Shown here piece after piece: positions 35,264 through 45,696 of a stretch of 64,000 bases of DNA; the stretch's first letter is position 1; every line of letters starts with the position of its first letter. The stretch covers positions 1 to 64,000 of the forward strand of contig QHWB01000036.1 in the NCBI GenBank assembly GCA_003222395.1. Reading direction: 5' to 3'. The position numbers were made by a program, and so were the translations under genes. The stretch is from Acidobacteriota bacterium. GTDB lineage: Bacteria; Acidobacteriota; Vicinamibacteria; Vicinamibacterales; CAVVIG01. The notes under the pieces were generated by a model. It was not told the origin of the DNA. It saw only the letters and a list, made by a program, of their open reading frames with translations, and ran no database searches.

Positions 35264-35602
35264 ATGAGAGCGCTGTCCATCGCCCTATTGGTTCTTCTGA
35301 CAGCCGTACAAGCCTCGGCCGAACAGTCAACCGCCGATGAATCGGCTCAACTCCGGCGCGGTGCGCGCATGATTTGGACCGGCGTAGCCCTCATCGGCGC
35401 TGGGGCACTTACCGTGCCGATTACGCGTGACTCGCAACGTTCTGATGGACCTCTGGTTGCCGGCTCTGGGCTCATGTTTGCGGGTGGGATCGTCATCGCA
35501 TTCGGAATGAGAGAACGAGAGCGAGCACTCCGCCCGCAGCACGCATTTCAGCTGACGCTCACTCCTCGTACGGCAGCCGTTCGCGTCAGTCGCAGATGGT
35601 GA
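35264..35602 (+). CDS. Small exported membrane protein
   Basis: The 112-residue protein starts at ATG 35264, behind GGAGG, with a signal peptide (MRALSIALLVLLTAVQASAE) and two glycine-rich hydrophobic segments (WTGVALIGAGALTVPI and GPLVAGSGLMFAGGIVIAF), then a basic, strand-like tail. It resembles small Acidobacteriota proteins with paired helices of unknown function. Confidence 0.65.
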   Translation: MRALSIALLVLLTAVQASAEQSTADESAQLRRGARMIWTGVALIGAGALTVPITRDSQRSDGPLVAGSGLMFAGGIVIAFGMRERERALRPQHAFQLTLTPRTAAVRVSRRW

Positions 35603-35745
35603 GTAGATCATCTTGACCTTGCCGAGGTACGCCTTCTGCAGCAGCTTCAGCACTTCGAGGCTGTCATGTGGATCGACGGCTACGACGGCGTCAGTATGTT
35701 GCTGCGGCGCGTTGCGCTGAGCGGTGGCTGAAGCGTTCTGAAATC

Positions 35746-36519
35746 ATGTCCCACTGTAGGGCTTTCAGCAGATCCTTTCTGGTGTATTCGATTCAGGCTC
35801 GACATCTCCGCGAGCATCGCACTGCCAAACGCCGTCTGCGTTGCCGGATCGAACTCGGGTTCGGAGTTCTCGGCTTGATCTTTGGCGTCTGCTCGCCGTT
35901 GGCTGCCCAATCTCGCTTCGCGGCGGCCGGCGCGTTCGGATTCGCTGATTCGGTGAATCACCACAGCGATAGCCGTTTGACTCCGAATCTTGACGGTTCC
36001 GCTTTGACGGGCCTTGTATCTGTGGATCGAATAGTCACTCAGCGGATCAGCGTCGGGGCGGAACTGAGTATCAGCAGCGAAATCAAAGGGCGCCAACAAC
36101 AGCGGACCTCCGACCGGATCACCAACTTCCGAAGTCGCCATCACGACACGATCGCGTCGGGCGCGATTAAGATGAACCTGCTGACATTTGTTCCGACGGC
36201 GCACCGCCCGGACTTTCGGGTTGACGTGGCCGCCGTCGCTGGCGGTGGCTTAGCTTGGCGCCACACGGTACGTGCTGGAACGTCCTATCCGTTTCAAGGT
36301 TCGCTGGTGACCAACGTCGAACAGGATTTTTCAGATGTCGTTTCTGCCGCGACCGTGGGCGTGAACGGCACCTTCGTTTTCAGCCCACGTGTCGCTGCGA
36401 TGCTGACGGCGCGCTACTATATGCTGGCTGACGATGACCGTGACGCTGCTGGCTTTCCGCGGCGAGGTGTTAATTCGAAGCTATTCATTTTTGGTGTCGG
36501 GACACGATTCACGTTCTGA
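35746..36519 (+). CDS. Outer-membrane beta-barrel protein
   Basis: About 257 residues if started at ATG 35746; the export signal is the hydrophobic IELGFGVLGLIFGVCSPLAA ending at AAQSRF, so the start may be later. The body alternates strands (SALTGLVSVDRIVTQRISVG, RPDFRVDVAAVAGGGLAWRH, GVNGTFVFSPRVAAMLTARY) and ends VGTRFTF, an OmpA-like or small porin-like barrel end. No ligand is suggested. Confidence 0.65.
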   Translation: MSHCRAFSRSFLVYSIQARHLREHRTAKRRLRCRIELGFGVLGLIFGVCSPLAAQSRFAAAGAFGFADSVNHHSDSRLTPNLDGSALTGLVSVDRIVTQRISVGAELSISSEIKGRQQQRTSDRITNFRSRHHDTIASGAIKMNLLTFVPTAHRPDFRVDVAAVAGGGLAWRHTVRAGTSYPFQGSLVTNVEQDFSDVVSAATVGVNGTFVFSPRVAAMLTARYYMLADDDRDAAGFPRRGVNSKLFIFGVGTRFTF

Positions 36520-36569
36520 TGTAACTTTTCCTCGCGCGCATTAGGTTAGGGATTGCGTTACCAATCGAA

Positions 36570-36953
36570 ATGTTCAGGGCACTGAGCTTCAGCGGAGACC
36601 TCTCTGCTTCGTCGGGGCGCTTTCTCACGGCTTCCGTTGTTCTACTCCTGCTTTCCGGTTCACGAACCGTGGCGGCTCAAGAGCCAAGCGCATACATGGG
36701 TGGCGCTTTCATGTTTTCTGGGCAAGGCGCCTCAACTCCAAACGCGGCCCCGGACACGGCCAAACCGGGCGTTGGTGGAAAGGCCATTGGAGTCGTAGGC
36801 TCGATCGGAGTATTCCTCTCCCCGCACGTCAGTTTGGCGTTCGAGATCAGCCTGCCTGAGCGGTTCGACGCCATGCAGGAACTTCACTATTTCTTCTCCG
36901 CCCAATATGACAATCACCACCGAGACGTGATCTTATCCGGCCTCTTCCATTAG
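36570..36953 (+). CDS. Small barrel-type exported protein, probably truncated
   Basis: The 127-residue protein has a signal peptide (SVVLLLLSGSRTVAAQEPSA) and strand-rich sequence (VGSIGVFLSPHVSLAFEISL). It stops after RDVILSGLFH, in the middle of what looks like a continuing barrel, so a nonsense change or deletion may have cut it. It is a separate protein from the barrel gene 50 bases upstream. Confidence 0.5.
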   Translation: MFRALSFSGDLSASSGRFLTASVVLLLLSGSRTVAAQEPSAYMGGAFMFSGQGASTPNAAPDTAKPGVGGKAIGVVGSIGVFLSPHVSLAFEISLPERFDAMQELHYFFSAQYDNHHRDVILSGLFH

Positions 36954-37095
36954 TGTGGTTCGTCACCGGACGCCGAATACTTGCCGTGCGTCGTCAACGT
37001 CCAGATAAACAAGAACGCAGCGAACGCGAACCTGCGGGTTCGTTGTCGGTACTTCTGGTCTGCGGCGCTTCGCCCTCGCGGGATAGGCTAGAGTG

Positions 37096-38577
37096 ATGCG
37101 CGTGTTAGGCTGGCGGCTCGCCGTCGTGTGTGTTGGGCTCGCAATCCTTACGATTGCCATCGCTGCGCTCGGGCGCCGCGCGCCGCCGTTTCGCGAGGTG
37201 TCAGACGGCGCGGTCCTCGAGATCTACACGCTCGAGGCGCTCGAGGGCCGGCTGCTCGTGGGCCCGTACTCCCGCTTCGGGTGGCACCATCCAGGTCCAC
37301 TGTTCTTCTATTTCGAGGCGCCGTGGTACTGCCTGAGTTGGCGGCATACCGTGGGGATGCAGTACGGCGCGCTGATCATCAACGTCGCCGCCGTTGCGGT
37401 GATCGTGTGGTCGCTCGCGCAGACAGCGCCCGCGCCGCTGGCGGCTGCCGTTTCGATGGCGATCGCCTTTTTTGTGTGGCGTACGGGCGACATGATCGTC
37501 AGCGTCTGGAACCCGCACATCATCATCCTTCCGATGCTTGCATTCGTCGTGGTCGCGGCCGCCTATGCGGCGAGCGGCGCTGCCGCGTTTCTGTTTTGGA
37601 TGATCCTGATCGGGTCGTTCCTCGTACAGACGCATCTTGCGATGGCGCCAGTGGTCGCGTTGCCAGGCCTACTGTCGATTGTCGGCGCCCGGGACCGAAC
37701 GACCGTGCGACGAACGTGGCTTCTGGTCGTCTTCCTGCCACTCGTTCTGTGGATGCCGCCGCTCGTGGAGCAGATCACCCGCACGCCGGGGAACATGACG
37801 CGAATCGCTCGGTTCTTTCTAGGGAGCGCCTCGCATGGACAGCCTCTCGGCACGGCGGTGACCGCCTGGTCGGCGGCGCTGACCGCTGCGTTCGGTCGCG
37901 GCTTCGAGGTTGCGACGGGCTGGGATCTCGAACCGCAAGTGTCGAAGCAGCCGCTCGCGTGGAGTCTGCTGCTCGTGTGCGCGTCGGGCGCAGCGGCGAG
38001 TGTCGCCTGGCGTCGGCGCGATCGTTTTTCTCTGTGGCTGACGTCGCTTTGCGCGCTCACGTCGCTTGTGGCATTAGCGGCGACGACGCGGATTCGCGGT
38101 CAGATTGTCGATCACGAAGTCTTTTGGATGTCGGCGCTCGGCGTGCTCAACGTAGGGGCAATCGTCGGGCTGGTCACATCGCTGATCGCAGATACTGGGT
38201 CCAACCGCCGTCTGTCTGCGGCTGCTATCTCTGTCGCCGCGCTGCTCGTTGCGCTCGGCACTGGCGTGCTCGGCATGCATCACGCGATGAATCGGCGGCG
38301 CACGCTCGAAGATCATGCGGTCGACGTGCTGGCGGAGAAGATTCGGACGGCGATGTCCGAGGCACACGCGACGCGTCCGCTGTTTCACATCGAGCCGCCG
38401 ATCTGGACGATTGCGGCGGGGGCGCTGCTGCAGATTCGAAAGGACGGCGCCGCGTTCGCCGTTGATCCGCAATGGACCGTGATGTTTGGAGAAGCGTTCG
38501 AGCCAGACGGGCGCGAGGACGCACGTCTTACGCTTGCCGGCTCGATCCGGCTGCCGATCGTGACGAAGACCCCCTAA
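37096..38577 (+). CDS. Polytopic membrane protein, GT-C glycosyltransferase-like
   Basis: The 493-residue protein has roughly ten hydrophobic segments. The first periplasmic loop reads EVSDGAVLEIYTLEALEGRL then YSRFGWHHPGPLFFYFEAPW, where GT-C transferases have their catalytic acidic residues, and the C-terminus is a soluble tail. This resembles ArnT/dolichol-phosphate mannosyltransferase-like proteins, but a precise family is not recognised. No lipid-carrier genes are adjacent. Confidence 0.65.
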   Translation: MRVLGWRLAVVCVGLAILTIAIAALGRRAPPFREVSDGAVLEIYTLEALEGRLLVGPYSRFGWHHPGPLFFYFEAPWYCLSWRHTVGMQYGALIINVAAVAVIVWSLAQTAPAPLAAAVSMAIAFFVWRTGDMIVSVWNPHIIILPMLAFVVVAAAYAASGAAAFLFWMILIGSFLVQTHLAMAPVVALPGLLSIVGARDRTTVRRTWLLVVFLPLVLWMPPLVEQITRTPGNMTRIARFFLGSASHGQPLGTAVTAWSAALTAAFGRGFEVATGWDLEPQVSKQPLAWSLLLVCASGAAASVAWRRRDRFSLWLTSLCALTSLVALAATTRIRGQIVDHEVFWMSALGVLNVGAIVGLVTSLIADTGSNRRLSAAAISVAALLVALGTGVLGMHHAMNRRRTLEDHAVDVLAEKIRTAMSEAHATRPLFHIEPPIWTIAAGALLQIRKDGAAFAVDPQWTVMFGEAFEPDGREDARLTLAGSIRLPIVTKTP

Positions 38578-39185
38578 GATCGCCGCGAGCGCAGCACCCA
38601 TCTGCGGGTTAGCGAAACGAGAGGGTTGTCGCCGGTGGAAGCGGTCGACCAAGGCCGGAAGGGCTCAACCAGCGCCGAGGAGAACGCGCGTCATGCTGTT
38701 GTGGAATGACTCTTTGTCATCCCCGATCTTTCGATGGTGGCTTGGCCGTTGCCGAGCAAGCGTCAGCTTGCTGGCATAGGCGCATCCAACCAAGTGGTGG
38801 CCGTGTCCGCGACGTGGTGCTCCGACGCGTCGGTGACCGGGCCGCGGAGACGACGGATGCTCGAGGCCGCTTCGACGACGAGTCACGCTGATATGGGGAA
38901 TCTGCTTTCGCTCAAAGATGAACCCGAGGAGCACCAAACCATAGGATTTGCGACAGTTTCGCGACAGAAATCGCTTTGAGATAGGGCACCTGCTCATGAC
39001 CTGCCAGCGTGCGGCGCTATCAACATTAGGTGACTGGCTACGCCACTCGCCTCAGCCCTTCGACGTGCCATCCTGAGCCTTGTGGCTTTGTGAACCTCCT
39101 GCAAATTCTGTGATGGCTGGTGACACGCAACCCAACAAGAAGGTGATTGCGAATTGCGTCTAGCCGAACGGGCAGGAGCACTGGC
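38578..39185. other. No gene seen
   Basis: About 600 bases of mixed composition between the membrane protein and the ankyrin remnant. Short frames on both strands lack starts with ribosome sites and domain-like sequence. Confidence 0.4.
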
Positions 39186-39821
39186 TCAATCGCAGTCTTG
39201 CGACATTCGCCGAGAACACCTCCTCATCGGCCGGATTTGCACTCCGTGCAACGTCACGTTTGGCGGCACCATCGATTTGGAATTGGTGCGCACGCTCACA
39301 TCGGAGTGACCAGGCAAGTGCTTGCGATCGAGGGCCGTGCAAGCCACGAACGAAAGAACGTCTTCGACTACAAGGCTTCCCAAAAGGAGCCTCCCGTTCA
39401 GGTCTTCCGTGTCGATGACCGGAATCTGAAGCCGGTGTTCGAACAGGCGATCGGACGAAATCCTGACGGTTTGCTTCTCGGTCGGTGCTTCGGCTCGAGG
39501 TGTGACAGCAGCGTGGAGAAGATTCTCGCGCGCTTCGCGCTTTCGCCGCCGGCTTGCGTGGAGCCGTGACGGCACGATGGCGGCCATGGCACTCAGATGC
39601 GTCAACTCTTCGCGGATCTTCGCGCGTTCTTCCTCCGTCGTTCCTTCCTTATAGAACGCAACCGGCTGGCCGGAGCCGTCGACGGACAGCGGATCGGCGC
39701 CCGGCTCCAGGAGGAGCGCGATCATCTCCTGGCGGTTCATCAGCAGGGCGAAATGCAGCGGCGTGCGGTGATTCTCGTTGCGGCTCTGTCGTCTGTTCAA
39801 GGCCGATGGATCCTCTGCCAC
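39186..39821 (-). pseudogene. Ankyrin-repeat protein remnant
   Basis: The N-terminal part, also readable upstream of the ATG in the same frame (REVRRIVAEDPSALNRRQS), gives the ankyrin signature RTPLHFALLMNRQEMIALLL and PGADPLSVDGSGQPVAFY. After about 85 residues the sequence becomes Arg-rich and unlike any domain, so the gene is probably cut at both ends. Ankyrin proteins mediate protein contacts; nothing more can be said. Confidence 0.5.
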
Positions 39822-39861
39822 GATGCGCCGGACTTCGCGGCAAGATTCATCGCGATTGCGG

Positions 39862-40094
39862 AGAAGATGTGATGCCGCGCGCCGCGGCTCCTTTCCTTTC
39901 GCCCGCCTTCGCGCAGGGCGCTCGGCGAGGCTGGCCCGGTGTCCGCAGGAAGGGCGAGGAACAGAAGGTTGTGGACGAACGGCAGGGGCGGGTTGAACCC
40001 TTTACGCGGACCGTTGGCCGCCCTCACGGCACGTGGATCGAGTGGTATCGCCGGCGTGGAGGGCCAACAAGCGAAAAGGCATTAGACTGCGCCG
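39862..40094. other. Upstream region of the ADOP permease
   Basis: No convincing gene. It probably holds the promoter of the permease starting with GTG at 40095. Confidence 0.3.
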
Positions 40095-42455
40095 GTGCGC
40101 CTTGACCTTCTGCATGTCGCACGGACGCTTCGCCGCTCGCCGGCCAGTGCGGCGGCGGCCATCCTCACGCTGTCGCTCACGCTCGGCGCCGGCGCGTCGA
40201 TCTTCGCAGTCGTCGATGACGTGCTGCTCACGCCACCTCCGTTCGCCAATCCCGCTGCCCTCTTCACCATCGGCGAGATCCCGATCGACGACCTCGCCTC
40301 AGCCCCACGAGTCGTGAGCTACGCGACGTTCCAGGCCTGGCAGGAGCGCGCCGGATCGCTGGCTGCGCTCGAAGCATTCGACGGAACGAACCTCACGCTG
40401 ACAGAGCTCGGCGCGGCGGTGCGCCTGAGCGCGAACGACGTCACGCCAGGATTTCTGACGCTGCTCGGCGTGGCGCCCGCGCTTGGTCGCACGTTCGATC
40501 GCGACGATGTCGGTCAGCCGGTCGCGATCGTCAGCCACGCCTTCTGGCGCGGAAAGCTGGCGGCCGATTCCAACGTCATCGGCCGGCAGCTCGTGCTCGG
40601 CGGCCAGACCCATACGATTGTCGGCGTGCTGCCGGAACAATTCTTCTTTGCGCTCAACCCGTGTGAGATCTGGCGGCCCCTTCCGATGACGGCTGCCCGG
40701 GCGGCGCGCACCGGCTACCGCGTGGGCGTCGTGGCTCGCGTCGCACGCAATGTCTCACCCGAGTACCTGCGAACGGCGCTGGACGAGGTCAGTCGCACCG
40801 CGTCTTCGCCCGCGCGCGTCGTCTCGACTGGTATCGCCGCCGCGATAACGGGCAGCGCTGCGCGAACGCTCGGCCTTCTCGCCGCGGCGGCTGCGGTGGC
40901 GATACTCGTCGCCTTTACCAATCTCGCGGGGCTGCTGATCGTGCGATCGATCGATCGCCGGCGCGAGCTGGCAGTACGAACCGCGCTCGGCGCGCGCCGC
41001 TCCGACATCGCGAGGCAGTTGCTGTCGGAGGCAGAGGCGCTCGTCGCCCTGGGAATCGTTGGCGGTGTACTGCTCGCCGTATGGATTACGCCGACTGTGG
41101 GGCGCCTCGCGCTCGCGCAGTTCGGCGGTGTCGCGAACCGCGTCGTGACCGTGAGCTGGCGGGTCGTCGGCGCCGTCTCGATCGCCGCGGCGGTCTGCGC
41201 GTGGATCTGCGGATCGCTGCCGGTCCTGGTGGCGTCGCGGCAAAGCATCGTCGATGTGCTGCGTCGGGGAGCCACGGCGCCGCCGCGCGAGCTGTCCTTG
41301 CGCCGGACGTTCGTCACCGCGGAGGTTGCGGTCGCGTTCGTGCTGCTCGTGTCCATGATGATCCTCGGCCGGAGCCTTGTCGGAATCCTCGAGATGAATC
41401 CGGGCTTTGACGCTGACGGCGTGTTGGCGCTGCAGGTTTCGCTGCCGGCGGCGATCTACACCAGCAACGACCGGGTGGCGTCGTTCTACTCGACGCTTCA
41501 GAGCCAATTGGAGGAGCGTCTCGGATCGCGCACCATTTCACTCGTCGACGAAATTCCGCTCACGCACGATCGCGGACGCAGTCTGGTGAGGGTGCGGCTG
41601 ACGGATGCAGGACGCGAAGCCGTGGTGCGCGCAGCGGCTCCAGCCTACTTCGATGTGATGCGGATCCCCGTGGTTGCCGGCCGGTCGTTCGACGCGGGCG
41701 ACAACGCCACGGCGCCGCCACGCGTTCTTGTGAGCCAGTCGCTGGCGGCGCGCCTCTTCGCGCACGAACCGGCAATCGGCCGTCAAGTCGAGCTGGCGGC
41801 AGCCGCAACGATGGCGGAAATCATCGGCGTCGTCGGCGACGTCAAGCATCGCGCGCTCGATGAAGCCATGGCTTCGACCGTCTATCTCTCCGCGCTGCAG
41901 TCACCCTCGCGCTCCAGCATCATCGTCGTCCGAAGCGTGCGCCCGGACGCGGACGTGATCGCCACGGTCGGCGAAGAAGTCGCGCGGCTCGACCGCAACT
42001 TGCCTGTCTACAACACGCGATCGATGCGCGACATCGTCCGGGCGTCGCCCGGTGTGCCCGCACGGCGTGTGCTGACGGCAACGTTCATGGGATTCGCGCT
42101 GCTCGCGGTCGCGCTCGGCGCGATTGGACTGTTCGGCGTCGTCGCGCACGATGTCTCGTCCCGGCGTGCGGAGCTCGCGCTTCGCATGGCCCTGGGCGCG
42201 GATCCGATGCGCATCTTCACCGCGACCCTCCGCCAGGGCGCGCTGATCGTGGCATCCGGCCTGGCGGTCGGAGGTTTGTTGTCGATCTGGGCGTCGCGCG
42301 CGCTCGGCGGCCTGATCGTCGCCGCCGATCGTTTCGACGTGCTGAGCGTCAGCGTCGCTGCGGCCGTGCTGATGGCCGCTGGCGCCGCCGCCGTGCTTCC
42401 CACGGCGCGGCAGGCGGCGCGCACTGATCTTCTGATTTCACTTCGAAGCGAATAG
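40095..42455 (+). CDS. ADOP-type ABC transporter permease (MacB/FtsX)
   Basis: The 786-residue protein begins with a helix (LTLGAGASIFAVVDDVLLTP), followed by a MacB periplasmic core domain (ALFTIGEIPIDDLASAPRVV, LGVAPALGRTFDRDDVGQP), three hydrophobic segments of a first FtsX domain (GLLAAAAAVAILVAFTNLAG; SIDRRRELAVRTALGARRSD), a second periplasmic core and a second FtsX set with RRAELALRMALGADPMRIF. This duplicated permease is typical of Acidobacteriota. No ATPase gene adjoins it. The start is GTG. Confidence 0.9.
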   Translation: MRLDLLHVARTLRRSPASAAAAILTLSLTLGAGASIFAVVDDVLLTPPPFANPAALFTIGEIPIDDLASAPRVVSYATFQAWQERAGSLAALEAFDGTNLTLTELGAAVRLSANDVTPGFLTLLGVAPALGRTFDRDDVGQPVAIVSHAFWRGKLAADSNVIGRQLVLGGQTHTIVGVLPEQFFFALNPCEIWRPLPMTAARAARTGYRVGVVARVARNVSPEYLRTALDEVSRTASSPARVVSTGIAAAITGSAARTLGLLAAAAAVAILVAFTNLAGLLIVRSIDRRRELAVRTALGARRSDIARQLLSEAEALVALGIVGGVLLAVWITPTVGRLALAQFGGVANRVVTVSWRVVGAVSIAAAVCAWICGSLPVLVASRQSIVDVLRRGATAPPRELSLRRTFVTAEVAVAFVLLVSMMILGRSLVGILEMNPGFDADGVLALQVSLPAAIYTSNDRVASFYSTLQSQLEERLGSRTISLVDEIPLTHDRGRSLVRVRLTDAGREAVVRAAAPAYFDVMRIPVVAGRSFDAGDNATAPPRVLVSQSLAARLFAHEPAIGRQVELAAAATMAEIIGVVGDVKHRALDEAMASTVYLSALQSPSRSSIIVVRSVRPDADVIATVGEEVARLDRNLPVYNTRSMRDIVRASPGVPARRVLTATFMGFALLAVALGAIGLFGVVAHDVSSRRAELALRMALGADPMRIFTATLRQGALIVASGLAVGGLLSIWASRALGGLIVAADRFDVLSVSVAAAVLMAAGAAAVLPTARQAARTDLLISLRSE

Positions 42456-42466
42456 CGTCAGGCCGT

Positions 42467-43543
42467 TCAATTCGTCACGAAGGCCTCGTAGCGGGCGTTC
42501 CGCTGGTTGTAGCCATAACCGACGACATGTTGTCCATCGGCGGAGATGCCATTGGCGAAAGCCAGATACGAGCCGCTCCCGATCGATCCGGAGTAGAGAG
42601 CGCTCAGACTCTGCATCCCGGTCGACGCGGTCCATCGAAACGCACGCGACTGTCCGCTGGCGTCCTGTGCATCGCCGACGACGATTGATCCGTCGGCGGA
42701 AACGTCGAACGCCTCGCTGCCGACGCCGCCCAGGCTGCCGAGATCTTTCATCCCGCCCGCCGCGGTCCAGCGAAAGGCACGCCGCGTGTTGGCGGCGTTG
42801 GTGGACCTTCCGATGACGACCGAGCCGTCCGCTGACACACCAAAGGCCGCGCTCTCGAGGCCGCCCAAGGTCCCGAGATACTGAATCCCGGTCGCCGCAG
42901 TCCAGCGAAAGGCGTGAGGCTGCCCGTTGGCGTCGCTTGCGTACCCGACGACCACCGAACCATCAGCGGAGACTCCATACGCGCCGCTGTCGTAGCCGCC
43001 GAAGGTACCGAGATCCTGCATGCTCGACGTTGTGCTCCACCGGAACGCATGCTGGTTACTGCTGGCGTCCCACGAATCTCCGACGATGACCAAACCGTTC
43101 GCGGAGACCTTCGCCGCCTCGGCATACGGCCCTCCCAGCGTACCGAGGTCCTGCAGGCCGCCTGCAGCCGTCCACCGAAAGGCACGTTGTTGAAAGTTGG
43201 CGTCCCATGCCTGACCGACGACGACCGACCCGTCGCCGGAAACGCCGTACGCTTCGGCAAAGGCATACCCGAAGTCGCCGAGGTCTTGCATCCCGCCTGC
43301 CGCCGTCCACCGAAACGCGCGGTACTGTCCGCTGGCGTTGGACGCGTATCCCACGACGACCGAACCAGTGGAGGACGCTCCGTACGCCTGGCTCGAGTTG
43401 CCGCCTAACGTTCCAGGCCATATCACGCTCTCCGTCGTAGCAGTGCTACTACCACCACTCGCGCCGAGGCGAGACGTGAACATGCCATCACAGATTGCAA
43501 CGACGGTGAACACCGCTGAGCAGAACAGAATCTTTCTCGTCAC
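42467..43543 (-). CDS. Secreted HAF-repeat protein
   Basis: The 358-residue protein starts at GTG 43543 behind GAGGAGGT, with a signal-like segment (KILFCSAVFTVVAICDGMF). It contains about seven repeats of the HAF type: HAFRWTAATGIQYLGTLGG then SAAFGVSADGSVVIGRS, at about 45-residue intervals, ending GISADGQHVVGYGYN and YEAFVTN. HAF proteins are presumed extracellular propellers of unknown ligand. It converges with the permease gene (12-base gap). Confidence 0.85.
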   Translation of the reverse strand: MTRKILFCSAVFTVVAICDGMFTSRLGASGGSSTATTESVIWPGTLGGNSSQAYGASSTGSVVVGYASNASGQYRAFRWTAAGGMQDLGDFGYAFAEAYGVSGDGSVVVGQAWDANFQQRAFRWTAAGGLQDLGTLGGPYAEAAKVSANGLVIVGDSWDASSNQHAFRWSTTSSMQDLGTFGGYDSGAYGVSADGSVVVGYASDANGQPHAFRWTAATGIQYLGTLGGLESAAFGVSADGSVVIGRSTNAANTRRAFRWTAAGGMKDLGSLGGVGSEAFDVSADGSIVVGDAQDASGQSRAFRWTASTGMQSLSALYSGSIGSGSYLAFANGISADGQHVVGYGYNQRNARYEAFVTN

Positions 43544-43896
43544 GGTACCTCCTCGTTCCAAGCTTTTGAGTGTGGCACCGGTGAATGCCGGTTTCTCGCT
43601 GAAAATGCGAATGTGCAACAGACGTGCTGCCACTGTGGACCATTTTGCGCGAGCAGTAGTTGTGAAGTCGCAGCGTGAACCGTTTTGTCTGCCAGATGAA
43701 TGCGAGTCACGCAAACTCTCCGAGCTCCACCCGCGATCAACTGCTGTCGCGCGGCGGCGACGCGCAAGCGGTGCGGATGGCGATCGTCGTTGCGTAAAAC
43801 TCTGATTACGCTTCGACGCCGATGCACCGAGCACCAGTTTTTTGCCGTAGGATGTGCCTCGTCGCTCTCGACCTCGTGATTTCTGAGGGAGGACTC

Positions 43897-45510
43897 ATGA
43901 TCGCTCGGCAACTCTCGCGGTTCGCGCTCTCCGTCGCTCTGCTCGCAGCGCTGGCGGGCGCCGTGCGGACACTGGCCGTCGTCGGCGGTGGACCGGGTTG
44001 GGGGATGATCGGCAACGATTCCACGAACAGCCGCAATCAGCCGCTCGAGCACACCATCGGACCAGCAAACGCCAATCGCCTCGCGCTGAAGTGGGTCGCG
44101 ACCATCGCGGGCGACGTTTCCGCGACGCCAGCGGTCGTGAACGGAGCGGTGTACTTCGGCGATTTCGGCGGCATGCTGTGGAAGCTCGACGCCGAGACCG
44201 GACAAGTGATTTGGTCGCATTCGGTGTCGGACTACACCGGAATCCCCGGCGACGTCGTGCGCACGAGTCCGTCGGTCGCGGGCAACACGCTGGTGGTCGG
44301 CGATCTCCGGCATCCGAACATGCTGGGCATCGATGCGAAGACCGGAGAGCTTCGCTGGATGACCCAGGTGCATCCGGACCCCAAGGGCATCATGACCGGC
44401 TCGCCGGTCCTCGCCGGCGACACCATCTACACCGGCGTGTCCGCGTCCGGGGCGGCGGGACCAAACGCGACGTTCCGCGGCGCGATCGTCGCTCTCCAAG
44501 CGCAGACGGGCCGCATCCTCTGGCGCAGCTACTCGCTTCCCGACAACGGCGGCGTTTCCGGCGGCTACGCCGGCGCCACGATGTTCTCGCCGCCCGCGGT
44601 CAATCTTCCTGCGGGCCTCGTGTACGGCACTTTCGGACAGCCGTACACCGAACCCGCGAGCGTCACCGCGTGCCATGCGGCCCACGGCGGCTTCACCGAA
44701 TCGTGCGAACAGCCGGGTTCCTTCTTGAAATCCGTTGTCGCCTTCGATCTCAAGACAGGCGAGCCACAGTGGTCATACCGTGTGCAGGGTCGCGGTCCGT
44801 GGCTGCAGGCGTGCGGCGGACAGCCGCCCACAGTGACATGGTGCGCTCCGGAATCCGACGGCGAAAAATGGGACATCGGCGGCTCGGGCGTGAACGTCAT
44901 GCGGCTGCGGATGGACGGGCACTGGCGCGACGTCGTCGGCCTCGGAGGGAAGAGCGGCTTCTACACGCTTCTCGACGCGAAGACCGGAGAGTTCATCTGG
45001 AACACGCTCATCGGTCCCGGCGGCGATCAGGGCGGCATGGAGTGGGGCACGGCGTTCGATGGCAACCGCATCTACGCGTCGATCACGAATCATCATCACA
45101 TTCCCTACAAGCTGACCGAAAACAGCGTGATCACGAACCTCACCGCCACCGGCGGCTCATGGGCGGCGCTCGATCCGATCACCGGAAGGATCCTGTGGCA
45201 GACGGCTGATCCGCAGGTGGAGACGTTGCCTGGACTGGGCGTCGTCGGCGTGTGGGACCTCGCTCCGATTACGGTCGCAAACGGTGTCGTGTACGCCTCG
45301 TCGATGGCGAAGCTCGCGAGCCAGAATCAGATGTTCGCGCTGGACGCCGCGACCGGCGCGATTCTGTGGCAGTTCGGCGCCGGCAGCTCGGTCAATTCCG
45401 GACCGGCCGTCGTGAACGGTACTGTCTATTGGGGCTCGGGTTACTCCAGGTCCGGTGTGGAAGGCAGCGGGAATCGGCAGCTCTTCGCGTTCAGCATCGA
45501 CGGACGGTAA
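43897..45510 (+). CDS. PQQ-propeller protein, polyvinyl-alcohol-dehydrogenase-like
   Basis: The 537-residue protein starts at ATG 43897 behind GGGAGGA with a signal peptide. Repeats such as AVVNGAVYFGDFGGMLWKLD, AETGQVIWSHSVSDYTG, TRGAIVALQ-like FRGAIVALQAQTGRILWRSY and FDLKTGEPQWSYRV form a PQQ-type eight-bladed propeller. The layout resembles polyvinyl alcohol dehydrogenase, but the N-terminal haem domain is absent (no CXXCH). It probably oxidises an alcohol with PQQ in the periplasm, or is a binding-only propeller. Confidence 0.85.
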   Translation: MIARQLSRFALSVALLAALAGAVRTLAVVGGGPGWGMIGNDSTNSRNQPLEHTIGPANANRLALKWVATIAGDVSATPAVVNGAVYFGDFGGMLWKLDAETGQVIWSHSVSDYTGIPGDVVRTSPSVAGNTLVVGDLRHPNMLGIDAKTGELRWMTQVHPDPKGIMTGSPVLAGDTIYTGVSASGAAGPNATFRGAIVALQAQTGRILWRSYSLPDNGGVSGGYAGATMFSPPAVNLPAGLVYGTFGQPYTEPASVTACHAAHGGFTESCEQPGSFLKSVVAFDLKTGEPQWSYRVQGRGPWLQACGGQPPTVTWCAPESDGEKWDIGGSGVNVMRLRMDGHWRDVVGLGGKSGFYTLLDAKTGEFIWNTLIGPGGDQGGMEWGTAFDGNRIYASITNHHHIPYKLTENSVITNLTATGGSWAALDPITGRILWQTADPQVETLPGLGVVGVWDLAPITVANGVVYASSMAKLASQNQMFALDAATGAILWQFGAGSSVNSGPAVVNGTVYWGSGYSRSGVEGSGNRQLFAFSIDGR

Positions 45511-45529
45511 TCCTTAACCTTTGACGAAC

Positions 45530-45690
45530 AGCTGCATCGAACTGAAATCTGACGCCCTTACGGTCGCTGCCGTTGAGCGCAGTCGCCACGACCGGCGTCG
45601 TCTCGAACACGCGGCGGCCGCCGCGGAAGAACGCGATGCTCGTCACGACGCGGATCGCGGGCGCGAGAGCCGGGTCGTACACTCGTAATA
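45530..45690 (-). pseudogene. Fragment of a VWFA-domain-related Acidobacteriota protein
   Basis: A minus-strand frame reads YDPALAPAIRVVTSIAFFRG, then FETTPVVATALNGSDRKGVR and FQFD. A frameshifted stretch just upstream reads LYFYYE, which joins to it after restoring a G. This is the C-terminal strand region of the VWFA-related proteins of this phylum. Both ends are lost. Confidence 0.55.
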
Positions 45691-45696
45691 GAAATA